DNA of 64,000 nt from Pseudodesulfovibrio aespoeensis Aspo-2 (GCF_000176915.2 NC_014844.1:1488001-1552000), one strand, 5' to 3'. Positions 23,421 to 32,763 are shown, counted from the stretch's first letter. Program-made: numbers and translations. The notes: generated by a model from the letters alone, not told the origin.

Positions 23421-24191
23421 TTATTTCATGTGGCATTTGTAGCAGGCGTCGTCGCCGTATGGGCCGCGTTTCATCGCTTCGTGGCAGCCCAGGCATTGTG
23501 TGTGGAAGGCTGCCATGGTGGTGGGCACCAGCTGATCGGCTGGCTCCTGGTGACAGTCGGCGCAGGGGCGGAGGGCCGGACCCGAAGCCTGTGACGCGGC
23601 CTGCGACGAAGTCATTGCCTGGGCCGGTTTCCGGGCGTGACAGGCGGCGCAGCCTGTGATCCCCTTGGCGAACAGGTCTTCGTGGCAGGAGGCGCAGCGG
23701 GTGTGGTTGGCCTCCTTGAGGGAGGGGATGTCCTCGCGCTTGCCGTGGCAGTTGTCGCAGGACTGGGGCTTTGGCTCCACAGTCGCGTCGTGGTGGCAGG
23801 ACTGGCAGTCTCCGGCGGCATAGTCGTCCGCATGGTCGTCGTGGGAAAAATTGTCGATGGTCGCTTCCGTGTGGTGACAGGCGGCACACTGCTTTTGGTC
23901 CAGGGTCTGCTGGTGGTCGGCGGCAAAGGCCTCGTCGAATGTACGCACATGGCAGCTGGAGCAGGCGGGCGGGGACTGGTCGTCCTGGGCCGACGTGTGG
24001 TGACAGTCGTTGCAGGCGCGGCCTTCCATCGCGGCATGGGCCTGATGGGTGAAGATGACCTTGCCGCCCTTGTTGTCGAGCAGGATGCGCACGGGCGGCT
24101 CCTTCGTGCGTGCCGGGATCAGATAGCCGATCAGGGCCGCGACGAAAAGAATCCCCGTCAGAATCAGGATGGGAAGGAAGCGTTTTTGCAA
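23421..24191 (-). CDS. Membrane-anchored decaheme cytochrome c of the rnf operon
   Basis: 256 aa with an N-terminal membrane anchor/signal (residues 6-26) and ten CXXCH haem motifs (CNDCH, CSSCH, CAACH, CQSCH, CDNCH, CASCH, CAACH, CADCH, CLGCH, CYKCH). Starts with TTG at 24191, preceded by GAGG eight bases upstream. As first gene of the rnf operon it resembles the multihaem cytochrome that heads rnf operons in Desulfovibrio and probably exchanges electrons between Rnf and the periplasmic cytochrome c3 pool (inference). Confidence 0.9.
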   Translation of the reverse strand: MQKRFLPILILTGILFVAALIGYLIPARTKEPPVRILLDNKGGKVIFTHQAHAAMEGRACNDCHHTSAQDDQSPPACSSCHVRTFDEAFAADHQQTLDQKQCAACHHTEATIDNFSHDDHADDYAAGDCQSCHHDATVEPKPQSCDNCHGKREDIPSLKEANHTRCASCHEDLFAKGITGCAACHARKPAQAMTSSQAASQASGPALRPCADCHQEPADQLVPTTMAAFHTQCLGCHEAMKRGPYGDDACYKCHMK

Positions 24192-24347
24192 TGAACCAAC
24201 CTCGGATTTGTGCTTATTTCGATCTTATAGGTGAATTATTCGGGTTTAGTCCATAACCAATGTGCATTGACTGATTGCTCAATGCCAGGCCGGGCGGGCT
24301 TGCGCCTGTTTCGTTTTATTCGGTTGCCATGACCGGGTGGCTCGGGT

Positions 24348-24644
24348 TCACTTGCCGAAGAGCATTGCATGCAGGAAGGTCAGGGCAAAAAAGACCACCC
24401 CGGCCCACCACAGAGCCACGGAAAGCTCTGTGGTGAAGAGGAGATATGCCCCTTTGATCGCGAATTCAAGCGGCAGGGACCGGGCCAGGGTGAGGAGGTC
24501 GAGTCCCATGCGCGCGCCGGTCTCCATGAGCGTGACCGAGGGCCAGGACGCGGTGACGACCCAGGTGACGGACTGATATCCAAGGACCAGGATGCATGCG
24601 GACCAGGCAATGATTCCAAGGGTCTTGAAGAGGGTGTGCGGCAT
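24348..24644 (-). CDS. Small membrane protein of unknown function
   Basis: 98 aa from the ATG at 24644, or 102 aa from a GTG four codons earlier. Two or three hydrophobic segments (IIAWSACILVLGYQSVTWVV and ALWWAGVVFFALTFLHAML). No family recognised. It lies upstream of the rnf operon on the same strand with a 156-base gap, and divergent from the PilZ gene. The gap presumably carries the rnf promoter, which I could not define. Confidence 0.55.
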   Translation of the reverse strand: MPHTLFKTLGIIAWSACILVLGYQSVTWVVTASWPSVTLMETGARMGLDLLTLARSLPLEFAIKGAYLLFTTELSVALWWAGVVFFALTFLHAMLFGK

Positions 24645-24732
24645 TGTGTTTCTCACTGGCCGGACAACTATATATAATTGCTGCGCGATTGACCATAGTA
24701 TAAGAACAGGAGAAACTGGGAGAAATGGTCAC

Positions 24733-25392
24733 ATGCGTTTCATGGCTGGCGACAAGGTTCTCATGGAGTTCTCCACCTTTGGCGACCGCTTTTTGGGTTT
24801 GGTCACCGAGGTGGTCGGCGATGGCCGTCTGTTCGTCTATGCTCCCGTGCCGCAGCTCGTGCACAGGCGGTTTGTCACGGACCGGGTCGCCAGGGTCCGT
24901 TTCGCCTTTGAGGGTGCGCTGCGCGGATTCGACACCCGTGTGCTCAATCGCGACAACCCGCCCGGCTTGATCCTGGAGCTTGCCGCGCCGGGCCGAATCT
25001 ATGATGCCGAGGACCGGTGCGAGCCGAGGTGCCCCTGCCGTTTCCCGGCCATGGTGGCAGACAAGGGGGGTGGGGTGCGGGCCGTGGTCGAGGACATGTC
25101 GGCCAGTTGCACCAGGGTCCGCCTCGTGGGCGGCAATGGCCGCTGCACTGACGGGAATGGCGGCAGTGGCTGGAAGCCCTTGTCCGACACGCCCGAAGCC
25201 GAGGTGCTCCTCACTTTTTTCCCGTTCGACATGGGCGACGGCTGCACCGTGGCCTGTGTGGTCAGGAAACTGTTCATGAAGGATGGTGTCTACTTCGCCG
25301 TCCTCGAATTCAAGCCGGAGGAAACCGCCGTGCGCGAACGCATCGCCCGGTTTGTGGAGGTGCAGATCGAGTGCGGCATCGCCCGGCTGTGA
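24733..25392 (+). CDS. PilZ-domain protein (YcgR-like), probable c-di-GMP effector
   Basis: 219 aa. N-terminal YcgR-type beta domain (MRFMAGDKVLMEF, FLGLVTEVV) and a C-terminal PilZ domain with the arginine motif R-C-P-C-R (RxxxR) and DMSASCTRV, the D/N-x-S-x-x-G box with the final Gly replaced. The variant box may weaken ligand binding. Flagellar genes elsewhere in the window make a motility brake role plausible. Start chosen at 24733, with GGGAGA upstream. Confidence 0.8.
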   Translation: MRFMAGDKVLMEFSTFGDRFLGLVTEVVGDGRLFVYAPVPQLVHRRFVTDRVARVRFAFEGALRGFDTRVLNRDNPPGLILELAAPGRIYDAEDRCEPRCPCRFPAMVADKGGGVRAVVEDMSASCTRVRLVGGNGRCTDGNGGSGWKPLSDTPEAEVLLTFFPFDMGDGCTVACVVRKLFMKDGVYFAVLEFKPEETAVRERIARFVEVQIECGIARL

Positions 25393-25423
25393 TCGTCTGT
25401 GACCGGCTCCTGTCATGGTCCAA

Positions 25424-25465
25424 CGAAAAACCCCGGCGGGAGGATTCCCGGACCGGGGTTTTTCG
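25424..25465. terminator. Bidirectional terminator
   Basis: 13-bp stem (25424-25436 / 25453-25465) with A-tract on one arm and T-tract on the other, between the convergent PilZ and thioredoxin-reductase-like genes. Serves both. Confidence 0.9.
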
Positions 25466-25482
25466 TGCCTTCGACCGGCCTG

Positions 25483-26394
25483 TTACGAGCCGTGCGTGAG
25501 CTTTTTGGCGTAATTGGCGGCTTCAATGCCCGCCACGCAGCCCTCGCCAACGGCCTTGGCCATCTGCAGGGGCGGGCCGCAGATGTCGCCTGCGGCAAAA
25601 ATGCCGGGGATGTTGGTGCGCTGCTTCTTGTCCGTGTCGATGTACTTCATGGATTCGTCGAGGGTGACTCCCAGGGTGGCCGTCAGTTCCAGCACGCCCT
25701 TGGCGCCCAGCTCGATGAACACGCCGGACACGGCCCGGGTGGTGGTGTCGTCCAGGGCCACGGCATCGACACCTGTCTCGCCCCGGATCTCCGTGATCTG
25801 GACGCCCTCGTGCAGGACGACCCCGGTCTCGTCCAGCTGCCTGCGCAGGCCGTCGGCCACATCGAGCTTGTCGCAGTAGAGGTGGACCTCGCTGGCGAAC
25901 CGGGTCAGGGCCACTGCCCCGCCCGCCGCGGCGCTGCGGCTGCCTGCCACGGCCACGATCTGGCCGCGGTAGAACCCGGCGTCGCAGTCCACGCAATAGC
26001 TGACGCCCTTGCCGAGCAGCTCCTTCTCGCCGGGCACGCCGAGCTTGTTCCGGCTGGAGCCGGTGGCCAGGATGACGGTTTTGGACAGAACCGTGTCGCC
26101 TGATTCGAGCCTGATGGAAAAAAGGGATCCCTCCGGGTCGATGGACAGCACGTCCTCGTCGCGAAATTCGCCGCCGAAGGCCTCCACCTGCTCGCGTCCG
26201 GTGTTCAGTACTTCCTCGCCCGACACCTTGAACTGGCAGCAGTAGTTTTCGATATGCGCCCAGTACAGGCTGCTGTTGTCCATGCGCCCCAGCATCAGGG
26301 TGCGCACGTTCTTGCGCGCGGCGTGGATGCCCGCCTGGAGCCCAGCCGGGCCGGAACCGAGGATGACGACATCATATGTCTCGTGGGTGGTCAT
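25483..26394 (-). CDS. Thioredoxin-reductase-like NAD(P)/FAD oxidoreductase
   Basis: 303 aa. FAD motif VVILGSGPAGLQAGIHAARK, redox pair CVDC (YCVDCDAGFYRG), an NAD(P) region (VAVAGSRSAAAGGAVAL, with the classical GGGxSA altered to GSRSAA), and the C-terminal GIFAAGDICGPPLQMAKAVGEG. The altered nucleotide motif suggests different or lost pyridine-nucleotide preference. No thioredoxin gene adjoins it. The ATG at 26394 has AAGGAG five bases before it. Confidence 0.85.
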   Translation of the reverse strand: MTTHETYDVVILGSGPAGLQAGIHAARKNVRTLMLGRMDNSSLYWAHIENYCCQFKVSGEEVLNTGREQVEAFGGEFRDEDVLSIDPEGSLFSIRLESGDTVLSKTVILATGSSRNKLGVPGEKELLGKGVSYCVDCDAGFYRGQIVAVAGSRSAAAGGAVALTRFASEVHLYCDKLDVADGLRRQLDETGVVLHEGVQITEIRGETGVDAVALDDTTTRAVSGVFIELGAKGVLELTATLGVTLDESMKYIDTDKKQRTNIPGIFAAGDICGPPLQMAKAVGEGCVAGIEAANYAKKLTHGS

Positions 26395-26516
26395 GGTCAC
26401 TCCTTTGTGTGTGGTTCAGCATGCCACCTTATATGATAACCATTCTCCAGGGGATGTACAGGCCGGTCCGGGAGGGCAAAGGGCATAAAGAGAAGAGCGG
26501 GGGGGGCGGATAGGTC

Positions 26517-27629
26517 CTACGGGTCTACGTCCTTGGCGGATTCGCGTCCGTCGCCGGGGGCGGATCTGACCGAGGCGGGTTTGCCGATCACCGGAGTCCA
26601 CGGCTTGCCGTGGATGCGCTGATAGAGCTTGTCCGCCTCGCGAAACTGCGGGTTCATCTTGAGGGCCATGATGACGTTTTTCGACGCTTCCTCGACCTTC
26701 TCCATGAAGTAGAACGCCTTGGCCATGTTGAAGTAGATGTTCTCGTCGCTTGGCGTCAGTTCCAGGGCCCGCCTGTAGGCATGGAGCGCGCCCGGATAGT
26801 CGCCCTGCTTGCGCAGGTTGACACCCAGGGTGTTGAAGGGGTTCGGGGTCTCGGCGTCATGCTTGAGTATCTCGATGAACAGGGCCTTGGTGGCTTCGAG
26901 CCGGTCGAACTGGGCGTGGATGTCGGCGGCCTTCCTGAGGAAGAGCTTGTACGCCTCCATGTCGCCCTTGCCCTTGTAGGCGTCGGCCAGCCCCTTGTAC
27001 GCCTCGGCGAACAGATCATTGATCTTGACCGCCTTCTTGAAGGCGACGATGGCCTTGCCGTATTTGCATTGGAGCATGAACTGGCAGCCCATGTCGTAAT
27101 ATTTCTGTGCCTCGTCCTGGTAGGAGATGAGTTCCTCGAAGGCCTCGATGGCCTCGTCGAAATCGCCGCGCTCGACCATGTCCCTGGCCTCCTGCAGCTC
27201 CATCTCCTCGATTTCCGGGTAGTTGTCGAGCTGTGTGGTCAGGATGAGGTAGCGCTCGAAGGTGTCGAGGGAGTATGGCCGCAGGACGTAGCCGATGCAT
27301 CCGGCGGCGATGGAGTCGAGGACGTGGTCCTTTCTGTTTTCAAGGGTGACCATGATGATGGGCAGGGGCCTGCCGCTCATGTTCTTCCTGACGATCTGGG
27401 CGAACTTGATGCCGGTCATGTCGTCCAGGGACGAGTCGCACAGGATGAGATCGACCTGGTTGTCGGTCAGGTGGTCGATGGCGTCCACGCCCGAGGTGAA
27501 CATCCTGACGTTCTCCGAGCCGAACAGCTTGATGGTCCCCAGGTCGCGTTTGGCGTGCACCGCCACGTTGGTCAGGATGATGACGTTGGCGAAGGCTCCG
27601 TAAGCCCGACTCTCCTTCTTTTGGCTCAT
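26517..27629 (-). CDS. Response-regulator-like receiver domain with C-terminal TPR repeats
   Basis: 370 aa. Residues about 15-135 form a receiver-like domain with a candidate phospho-Asp in LILCDSSLDDMTG, but the N-terminal acidic pair is missing and the switch lysine is Arg (YVLRPYS). About six TPR units follow (YYDMGCQFMLQCKYGKAIVAF, AYKGLADAYKGKGDMEAYKLF, etc.). No output HTH. Start ATG 27629 follows AGGGAGGGGGA. Probably a protein-interaction scaffold whose receiver need not be phosphorylated. Confidence 0.85.
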   Translation of the reverse strand: MSQKKESRAYGAFANVIILTNVAVHAKRDLGTIKLFGSENVRMFTSGVDAIDHLTDNQVDLILCDSSLDDMTGIKFAQIVRKNMSGRPLPIIMVTLENRKDHVLDSIAAGCIGYVLRPYSLDTFERYLILTTQLDNYPEIEEMELQEARDMVERGDFDEAIEAFEELISYQDEAQKYYDMGCQFMLQCKYGKAIVAFKKAVKINDLFAEAYKGLADAYKGKGDMEAYKLFLRKAADIHAQFDRLEATKALFIEILKHDAETPNPFNTLGVNLRKQGDYPGALHAYRRALELTPSDENIYFNMAKAFYFMEKVEEASKNVIMALKMNPQFREADKLYQRIHGKPWTPVIGKPASVRSAPGDGRESAKDVDP

Positions 27630-27684
27630 TCCCCCTCCCTGCGTGTGGAAACTACCGCCTCGCAAGGACGAGATCAAGAGGATG

Positions 27685-28452
27685 TCAGAATTTATAACGG
27701 ATGGAGGACATGACCGAGTCCTTGAGCCGCCTGAGGGGTTCGTCGTCCGGGAGCATGGCGAAGATGCGGTCCGGGAATCTCTGTTCCACGGCCATGGCCA
27801 GGGTTGTCGGATAATGCAGCTCGTGCAGCCAGCCCGCCAGGAGCAGCTTGAAGTCGTTGGCAAAGCGCATGTGGCGGTAGTCGCCGGTCCGGCCTTGCAG
27901 GACGGCCTGATAGACTTCGTCGGAGTATTGCACAGACGTGTCTTCAAGCCCCATGGCCACCAGGGGGTTCTTCTTGTTTTCGCCAAAGTGATCGAGCAGG
28001 ACCCGGAAGATGTCGAGCTTGTCGGCATCGCGCACGACCATGACCGGATGGAGAAGCCGGGCCGGAAGGGTGGGGCGGACGGTCTTGGCGTTGTGCTGGG
28101 CCACGGCGAAACGGACGATCCGCCACTCTTCCCCGGACAGGCCGTCGGGCAGTGTCATGGAGCGCAGGGTCAGGACACCGAGGCGGGCGTGGTTGACCGA
28201 TTCGCGGTCGTTGAAGGTCTGGTAGCGGGCGAACTGGGGAAACCGGCCCGTGTCGTGATACAGGGCAGCCAGCAGGCAGATATCTGCGGTGCGGCCCGTG
28301 ATGGTCTCGCCAGCAATGATGTGTCGGGCCGTATCGAGCACCTGTATCGAGTGTTCGAGCTTGAGGTTGATGAGTTTGTCGCCCTCGGCATCCCCGCTCA
28401 GGTGGCGCTGGGCAAACCCGGTCAGGACCGCGATGTGTGGCCCAAGCTGCAT
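27685..28452 (-). CDS. HD-domain phosphohydrolase
   Basis: 255 aa. HD metal-binding signature: H in KLEHSIQVLDTARHI, the HD pair in LAALYHDTGRFPQF, and later VRDADKLDIFRVLLD. The ATG at 28452 is two bases past the stop of the upstream small membrane gene, so they are co-transcribed. It lacks the HD-GYP extra motifs, so nucleotide phosphohydrolase activity is more likely than c-di-GMP hydrolysis. Substrate unknown. Confidence 0.8.
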   Translation of the reverse strand: MQLGPHIAVLTGFAQRHLSGDAEGDKLINLKLEHSIQVLDTARHIIAGETITGRTADICLLAALYHDTGRFPQFARYQTFNDRESVNHARLGVLTLRSMTLPDGLSGEEWRIVRFAVAQHNAKTVRPTLPARLLHPVMVVRDADKLDIFRVLLDHFGENKKNPLVAMGLEDTSVQYSDEVYQAVLQGRTGDYRHMRFANDFKLLLAGWLHELHYPTTLAMAVEQRFPDRIFAMLPDDEPLRRLKDSVMSSIRYKF

Positions 28453-28454
28453 GG

Positions 28455-28784
28455 TCAGTCCTTGAGCCCCTTCATCCGGAGCGTGTGCTCGAATTCGGTG
28501 ATGTCGCCCCTGGACAGTTGTGCGTCCAGGGCAGCCCTTTCCGTCGCGCGCTGCTCGTCGGCCTCCCGGTCCATTTCCTTGTCCCTCAAGGGGCCGTTGG
28601 GGCCGAAGAGGATGCGCAGGAAGATGATGATGACCGCGAAGATCAGCACGACGAACGCCATGCGCGCAATGGACGGCAGGATGTGCTCGCCGTAGCCCGC
28701 GTTGAAGGGCCAGGCCCGCCAGACGGGGCTGTCGAGGAAGTCGAAAAAATCCGAGACAAGGGTCGGCAACTGGGACATGCGCAT
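28455..28784 (-). CDS. Small membrane protein with SHOCT-like C-terminus
   Basis: 109 aa. One strong membrane helix (IARMAFVVLIFAVIIIFLRILF) then a charged helical tail ending LDAQLSRGDITEFEHTLRMKGL, which resembles the short SHOCT motif. ATG at 28784 has GGAG eight bases before it; a second ATG is two codons downstream. Operon with the HD protein. No known function. Confidence 0.65.
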   Translation of the reverse strand: MRMSQLPTLVSDFFDFLDSPVWRAWPFNAGYGEHILPSIARMAFVVLIFAVIIIFLRILFGPNGPLRDKEMDREADEQRATERAALDAQLSRGDITEFEHTLRMKGLKD

Positions 28785-28971
28785 TGGATGGGCTCCGGCT
28801 TTTGGGCATTGGTGACCGGGATTTAACTACCCGGCAAACGGTATGCTGGCAAGGTTTTTGGGTGGCGGTGTGCGGGATTTCATTCGTTGCTTGTGCTTGT
28901 CCGGCTTAGTGTCTATAAGGACACTTTGCTGTTTTGGAGTGATGGTGTAGACTGTGTGCCTCGGAGGAACG

Positions 28972-29370
28972 ATGCGTGCATTGATTGTTGAAGACGAGTT
29001 CACCAGTCGCAAGCTCCTGTGGGCCCTGCTGGCCGATTTCGGGGAGTGCGACACGGCGCGGGACGGCGTGGAGTGCGTGGCTCAGTTCAGGCAGGCTCTG
29101 GCTCAGGGCGCGCCCTACGACCTCGTCTGTATGGACATCATGATGCCCAACATGGACGGGCATCAGGCACTCAAGGAACTGCGCGCCATCGAGCAGGAGG
29201 CGGGGACCCTGCCGCCCGACGAGGTCAAGGTGATCATGGTCACGGCACTCAATGATCCCAAGACCGTGGTCAGGGCCTATTACAAAGGTGGTGCGACCGC
29301 GTACCTTCCCAAGCCCATCGAGGTGGAATCCCTCTATGCAATCCTGCGCGACCTGGGGCTTATCGAGTAG
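28972..29370 (+). CDS. CheY-like single-domain response regulator
   Basis: 132 aa. Complete receiver: acidic pair in LIVEDEFTSRKLL, phospho-Asp in VCMDIMMPNMDG, Thr in IMVTALND and Lys in YLPKPIEV. GGAGG precedes the ATG at 28972. No output domain, so it acts by protein contact. No kinase gene adjoins it. Confidence 0.92.
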   Translation: MRALIVEDEFTSRKLLWALLADFGECDTARDGVECVAQFRQALAQGAPYDLVCMDIMMPNMDGHQALKELRAIEQEAGTLPPDEVKVIMVTALNDPKTVVRAYYKGGATAYLPKPIEVESLYAILRDLGLIE

Positions 29371-29404
29371 CCGGGCGCGCTCCATCACGGTTAAATAATT
29401 CTCA

Positions 29405-30181
29405 ATGAAATCAAAAATCAACGCATTTGCGATCAGTGTCCGTCTTGCCGGGATGGCCTGCGCCTGCGCGCTGGCTGTCCTGCTTGTTTCCACTGCGGCC
29501 CTGGCCTCTGCCGAGGCCCCGCAGAGCCGTTCCGGCAGCCTCCTCAACATCCTTCTGCTCGGCCTTGTCGCCTATTTTCTCGTGCGCGCCTTCCGGCGGC
29601 GGGGCGGCGGCCCAGGCCCCGGCACTGGGAGCGGTTCCGGTGATTCAGGTCAGGATGACGGGGGACAGGACGACCAGGCTCAGCCTCCGGCGCGGCCCAC
29701 GGACCGGCACGAAGCCGCAAGGCAGATGTGGAACATGCTCGGTTCCAAGGACGCGCCCGAAGGGGGTGCGCCCCAGGCCGTCAGGCAATCTCCGGCGCCT
29801 GTCCCCGGCGGATTCGACGAGGCCGAGTTTCTGGAGGGGGCCAAGCTCTTCTTCTCCCGATTTCAACAGGTGTCCGGTCAGGGCGATCTGGACCAGTTGC
29901 GCGGCTTTCTCTCCGACGACGTGTACGAGCAGGCTCTGGCCGGACTGGCGGCGCAGCAGACCATTGCCAGGACCGAGGTCATGCTGGTGGATGCCCGGCT
30001 CATGGAGCGCAAGAGCGAGGGCGGTCGGACCTGGATCACGGTTTTCTACGACGCCCAGCTGCGCAAGGGTGTTTCCGGCGATCAGCCGTACCAATTGCGC
30101 GCGGCCTGGGAGTTCTCCCGCACGGACGCCGAAGGCAGCGGCCTGTGGACCCTGGAAAGCATCAACAAGAGAGACCAGTAA
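29405..30181 (+). CDS. Tim44-like domain protein, secreted or membrane-anchored
   Basis: 258 aa. Signal peptide (LAGMACACALAVLLVSTAALASA), a second short hydrophobic segment (LLNILLLGLVAYFLVRAF), a Gly/Gln/Asp-rich linker (residues about 68-100), and the C-terminal Tim44 fold with FLEGAKLFFSRFQQ and LRGFLSDDVYEQ, ending in AWEFSR..LWTLESI. Bacterial Tim44-like proteins have unclear roles, probably binding periplasmic or membrane partners. Confidence 0.82.
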   Translation: MKSKINAFAISVRLAGMACACALAVLLVSTAALASAEAPQSRSGSLLNILLLGLVAYFLVRAFRRRGGGPGPGTGSGSGDSGQDDGGQDDQAQPPARPTDRHEAARQMWNMLGSKDAPEGGAPQAVRQSPAPVPGGFDEAEFLEGAKLFFSRFQQVSGQGDLDQLRGFLSDDVYEQALAGLAAQQTIARTEVMLVDARLMERKSEGGRTWITVFYDAQLRKGVSGDQPYQLRAAWEFSRTDAEGSGLWTLESINKRDQ

Positions 30182-30222
30182 CTCCACACTGTGGGGCAAG
30201 GGTCGGCAAGGATGGTTTTGTC

Positions 30223-30942
30223 GTGAAGGCGTATGATCTTGATCAGCCCATGGATCGGCTCATCGACCTCGCCGTGCGGAAGTTCGGCCCGGTCGAGTTC
30301 CAGAAGGTTTCCCTGGGCGGTCTTTCCCTTGAGGTGTTGCAGGTCACGGACATGCAGCAATACATAGAAACGCTGGTCAACAGGACTCGGGCCGGGAAGA
30401 CCGTCAGTCTGCCCCTGTGGGCCAAGGTGTGGCCGTCGTGTCTGGTGCTCGGCTACATGCTGTCGCGCTATCCCTTCCCCGAGGGATGCCGGATTCTCGA
30501 AATCGGCGCGGGCGGAGCGGTCAACGGCATGGTCCTGGCCAGCCGGGGGCTGGCGGTGACCATCAGCGACATCGACCCGGACGCGCTCCTCTTCAGCCGC
30601 ATCAACGTGCTCAAGAACGGCCTTGAGGAATTCGCCACCATCACCCGCATGGATTTCACCCGAAGCGACGACGAGACCCGGTTCGACTGCATCGTGGGCT
30701 GCGAGGTTCTCTACGACGAGGCCGCCTACGAGCCCCTGATCGGCTTCCTGGATCGCCATCTGGCCGTGGATGCCTCGGCTGAAGTCTTTCTGGCTCTGGA
30801 TGAAAAGCGGCAGACGCGCAAGTTTTTCACCCAGGTCGCCGAGCATTTCTCCATGGCCAGAACCTGCTCCAAGTATAATGAAAAGGTCACGGGCGAGGAG
30901 AGGACGGTCAATCTGTTCAGGCTCAAGAGGAAAACCGCGTGA
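30223..30942 (+). CDS. Class I SAM-dependent methyltransferase (METTL/Nnt1-like)
   Basis: 239 aa from a GTG at 30223 with AAGGA about 12 bases upstream. SAM motif I RILEIGAGGAVNGMVLASRG, acidic motif II TISDIDPDALLFSRINVLKNG, and motif IV FDCIVGCEVLYDE resemble Methyltransf_16 protein-lysine methylases. PLWAKVWPSCLVLGYML precedes motif I, also typical. Its stop overlaps the YcaO GTG start (GTGA), so it is coupled to the YcaO/dsrC locus. Substrate unknown. Confidence 0.8.
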   Translation: MKAYDLDQPMDRLIDLAVRKFGPVEFQKVSLGGLSLEVLQVTDMQQYIETLVNRTRAGKTVSLPLWAKVWPSCLVLGYMLSRYPFPEGCRILEIGAGGAVNGMVLASRGLAVTISDIDPDALLFSRINVLKNGLEEFATITRMDFTRSDDETRFDCIVGCEVLYDEAAYEPLIGFLDRHLAVDASAEVFLALDEKRQTRKFFTQVAEHFSMARTCSKYNEKVTGEERTVNLFRLKRKTA

Positions 30943-32666
30943 TCAAGCTCAAGGACTGCCCCAAGGCGTACACCTCGGACCAGGACAAGGCGTGCAGTCC
31001 GGCGGAGACTGTCAGGCGCGTGACCGCCCGTCTGGCCGAGGCCTGCCCCGATGTGCTCGCCGGGACCGAACGGGTGGACACGGGGCGGCTTGGCATTCCG
31101 GTCTTTGTCGGCATCTGCGGTGCCAAGGCCCGGCAGGTCATGCCCACCCGCAAGCAGATGGGCAAGGGGGCCTCGCCTGAACAGGCCGAGGCATCGGCCC
31201 TGATGGAACTGGTGGAGCGGTATTCCTATTTCAGCTTCTGGGCCGACGAGGGGAATTTCACCCGCCTGACATGGTCCGAGGCCGAGGAAAAATGGCCGGG
31301 ACAGCTCATGGACATCCGGCTGATTGCGGCCTCGGTGGACGAGGCCATTGCAGACGAGGACGCCGTGCGTCTCATGGACCTCCATCGTTGGCGGTTCCAT
31401 CATGCCCTTGACGTGGCCAGTGGCCGCCATGAGTATGTCCCCCTCGACTGGTTCAGGAAACTCAACGAGTTCAACGGATCGTCAGCGGGCAACACCTTTG
31501 AGGAGTCCATCTCCCAGGGCGGCTGCGAACTGGTGGAGCGGCACGTTTGCGCCCGCATCGACCGCTTAAGGCCGACCATGCCGACCATTGATCCCAGGTC
31601 TTCGGACGATCCGGTCCTGGCAAGACTGGTGGACTGTTTCGAGAAGAACGGCGTCACCCTGATCCTCAAGGATTTCAGCCTGGGCTACCCGGTTCCCACG
31701 GTGGCTGCCGTGGCCTGGGATGCCAAGACCTTTCCGGTCTTGAGTGAGATCGTGTTCACGGCTGGCACTGCGGCTTCGCCGGTCAAGGCGGCCATCCGGG
31801 CCATCACCGAGGTGGCGCAGCTGGCGGGCGATTTCGAGACCAGCCGGGTCTACGAGGCGTCCGGGCTGCCCAAATTCACCAGGGTCGAGCAGGCGCAGTG
31901 GCTTTGCCAGGGCCCGGTGGTCGGCCTCGACACCCTGCCGAGCGTGGAGGACAGGAACATCCGCCGGGAGCTGGCGACCCTGGCCGACGGGCTGGCCGAG
32001 CGTGGCACGCCGCTGTATTCCGTCAGCACCATGCACCCGGACATTGGGGTGACTGCCAACTACAATTTCGTTCCGGGATTCGATTTTCGCGAACGCACAC
32101 CCAACCGCAGCATCGGGCTGTTCGTCGGGCGCATCCTGGCCGAGGAATCGGATTTCGACGAGGCCCTGGAAGGACTCGACGAGGTGGAGGATATTTATCC
32201 AGACGCCTATTTCATTCCTTTTTTCCGGGCGCTTCTGGCCTTGCGCATGGGTGATCCCGAATACGCCGTTGACCAGTTCGTCCTGGCTGGACCGCTCCAG
32301 CCCGCCAACGAGGAACGCGCCCTGTGCGCCTTTTACGAAGCCTACGCCCTGTCGCAACAGGAGCGCTGGGACGAGGTAGTGGCCCCGCTCGACCGCGCTC
32401 TGGCCCTGGACGACGAGTGCCGCGAATACTTCAACCTGCGCGGCGTGGCCCATTTCAAGGGCGGACGGTACAAGGACGCGGCCAGGGATTTCGAGGCGTC
32501 CCTGACCATAGACAGCGGATCGCCGCATGATCTGGCCAACCTCGGCCTGTGCCACAAGTTCATGGGCAACACCGTGGAAGCACTTGACTATCTCGGTGCT
32601 GCGCTTAAAATGGAGCCTGGGTTGGATTATGCCCGTGTCCATTACGACGAACTCAATCAATCCTGA
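30939..32666 (+). CDS. YcaO-domain ATP-binding protein with C-terminal TPR repeats
   Basis: 575 aa. YcaO ATP-binding signatures are intact: EASALMELVERYS, QGGCELVERHV and AIRAITEVAQLAGDFE. After about residue 385 come TPR-type repeats (EEDFDEALEGLDEVEDIYP-like, YFNLRGVAHFKGGRYKDAARDFEASL, DLANLGLCHKFMGNTVEALDYL). E. coli YcaO also has a TPR-like C-terminus and takes part in RimO-linked methylthiolation. Starts with GTG overlapping the methyltransferase stop and directly precedes dsrC; a sulfur-transfer or protein-modification role toward DsrC is inference. Confidence 0.88.
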   Translation: MIKLKDCPKAYTSDQDKACSPAETVRRVTARLAEACPDVLAGTERVDTGRLGIPVFVGICGAKARQVMPTRKQMGKGASPEQAEASALMELVERYSYFSFWADEGNFTRLTWSEAEEKWPGQLMDIRLIAASVDEAIADEDAVRLMDLHRWRFHHALDVASGRHEYVPLDWFRKLNEFNGSSAGNTFEESISQGGCELVERHVCARIDRLRPTMPTIDPRSSDDPVLARLVDCFEKNGVTLILKDFSLGYPVPTVAAVAWDAKTFPVLSEIVFTAGTAASPVKAAIRAITEVAQLAGDFETSRVYEASGLPKFTRVEQAQWLCQGPVVGLDTLPSVEDRNIRRELATLADGLAERGTPLYSVSTMHPDIGVTANYNFVPGFDFRERTPNRSIGLFVGRILAEESDFDEALEGLDEVEDIYPDAYFIPFFRALLALRMGDPEYAVDQFVLAGPLQPANEERALCAFYEAYALSQQERWDEVVAPLDRALALDDECREYFNLRGVAHFKGGRYKDAARDFEASLTIDSGSPHDLANLGLCHKFMGNTVEALDYLGAALKMEPGLDYARVHYDELNQS

Positions 32667-32733
32667 TTGGTTGAGGGACATGGCGGAACTGGGGCGGGCC
32701 GGTGACGGAGTTCATGGGAAATTCGTCGAGCGC

Positions 32734-32763
32734 TTGACAAAGGATGGCCTGTGGACGTAATGT
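32734..32763 (+). promoter_or_regulatory. Sigma-70 promoter of dsrC
   Basis: TTGACA (32734-32739), 18-base spacer, TAATGT (32758-32763). Predicted start near 32770 gives a 5' leader of about 115 bases before the dsrC ATG. A separate strong promoter fits the high expression of dsrC in sulfate reducers. Confidence 0.65.
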
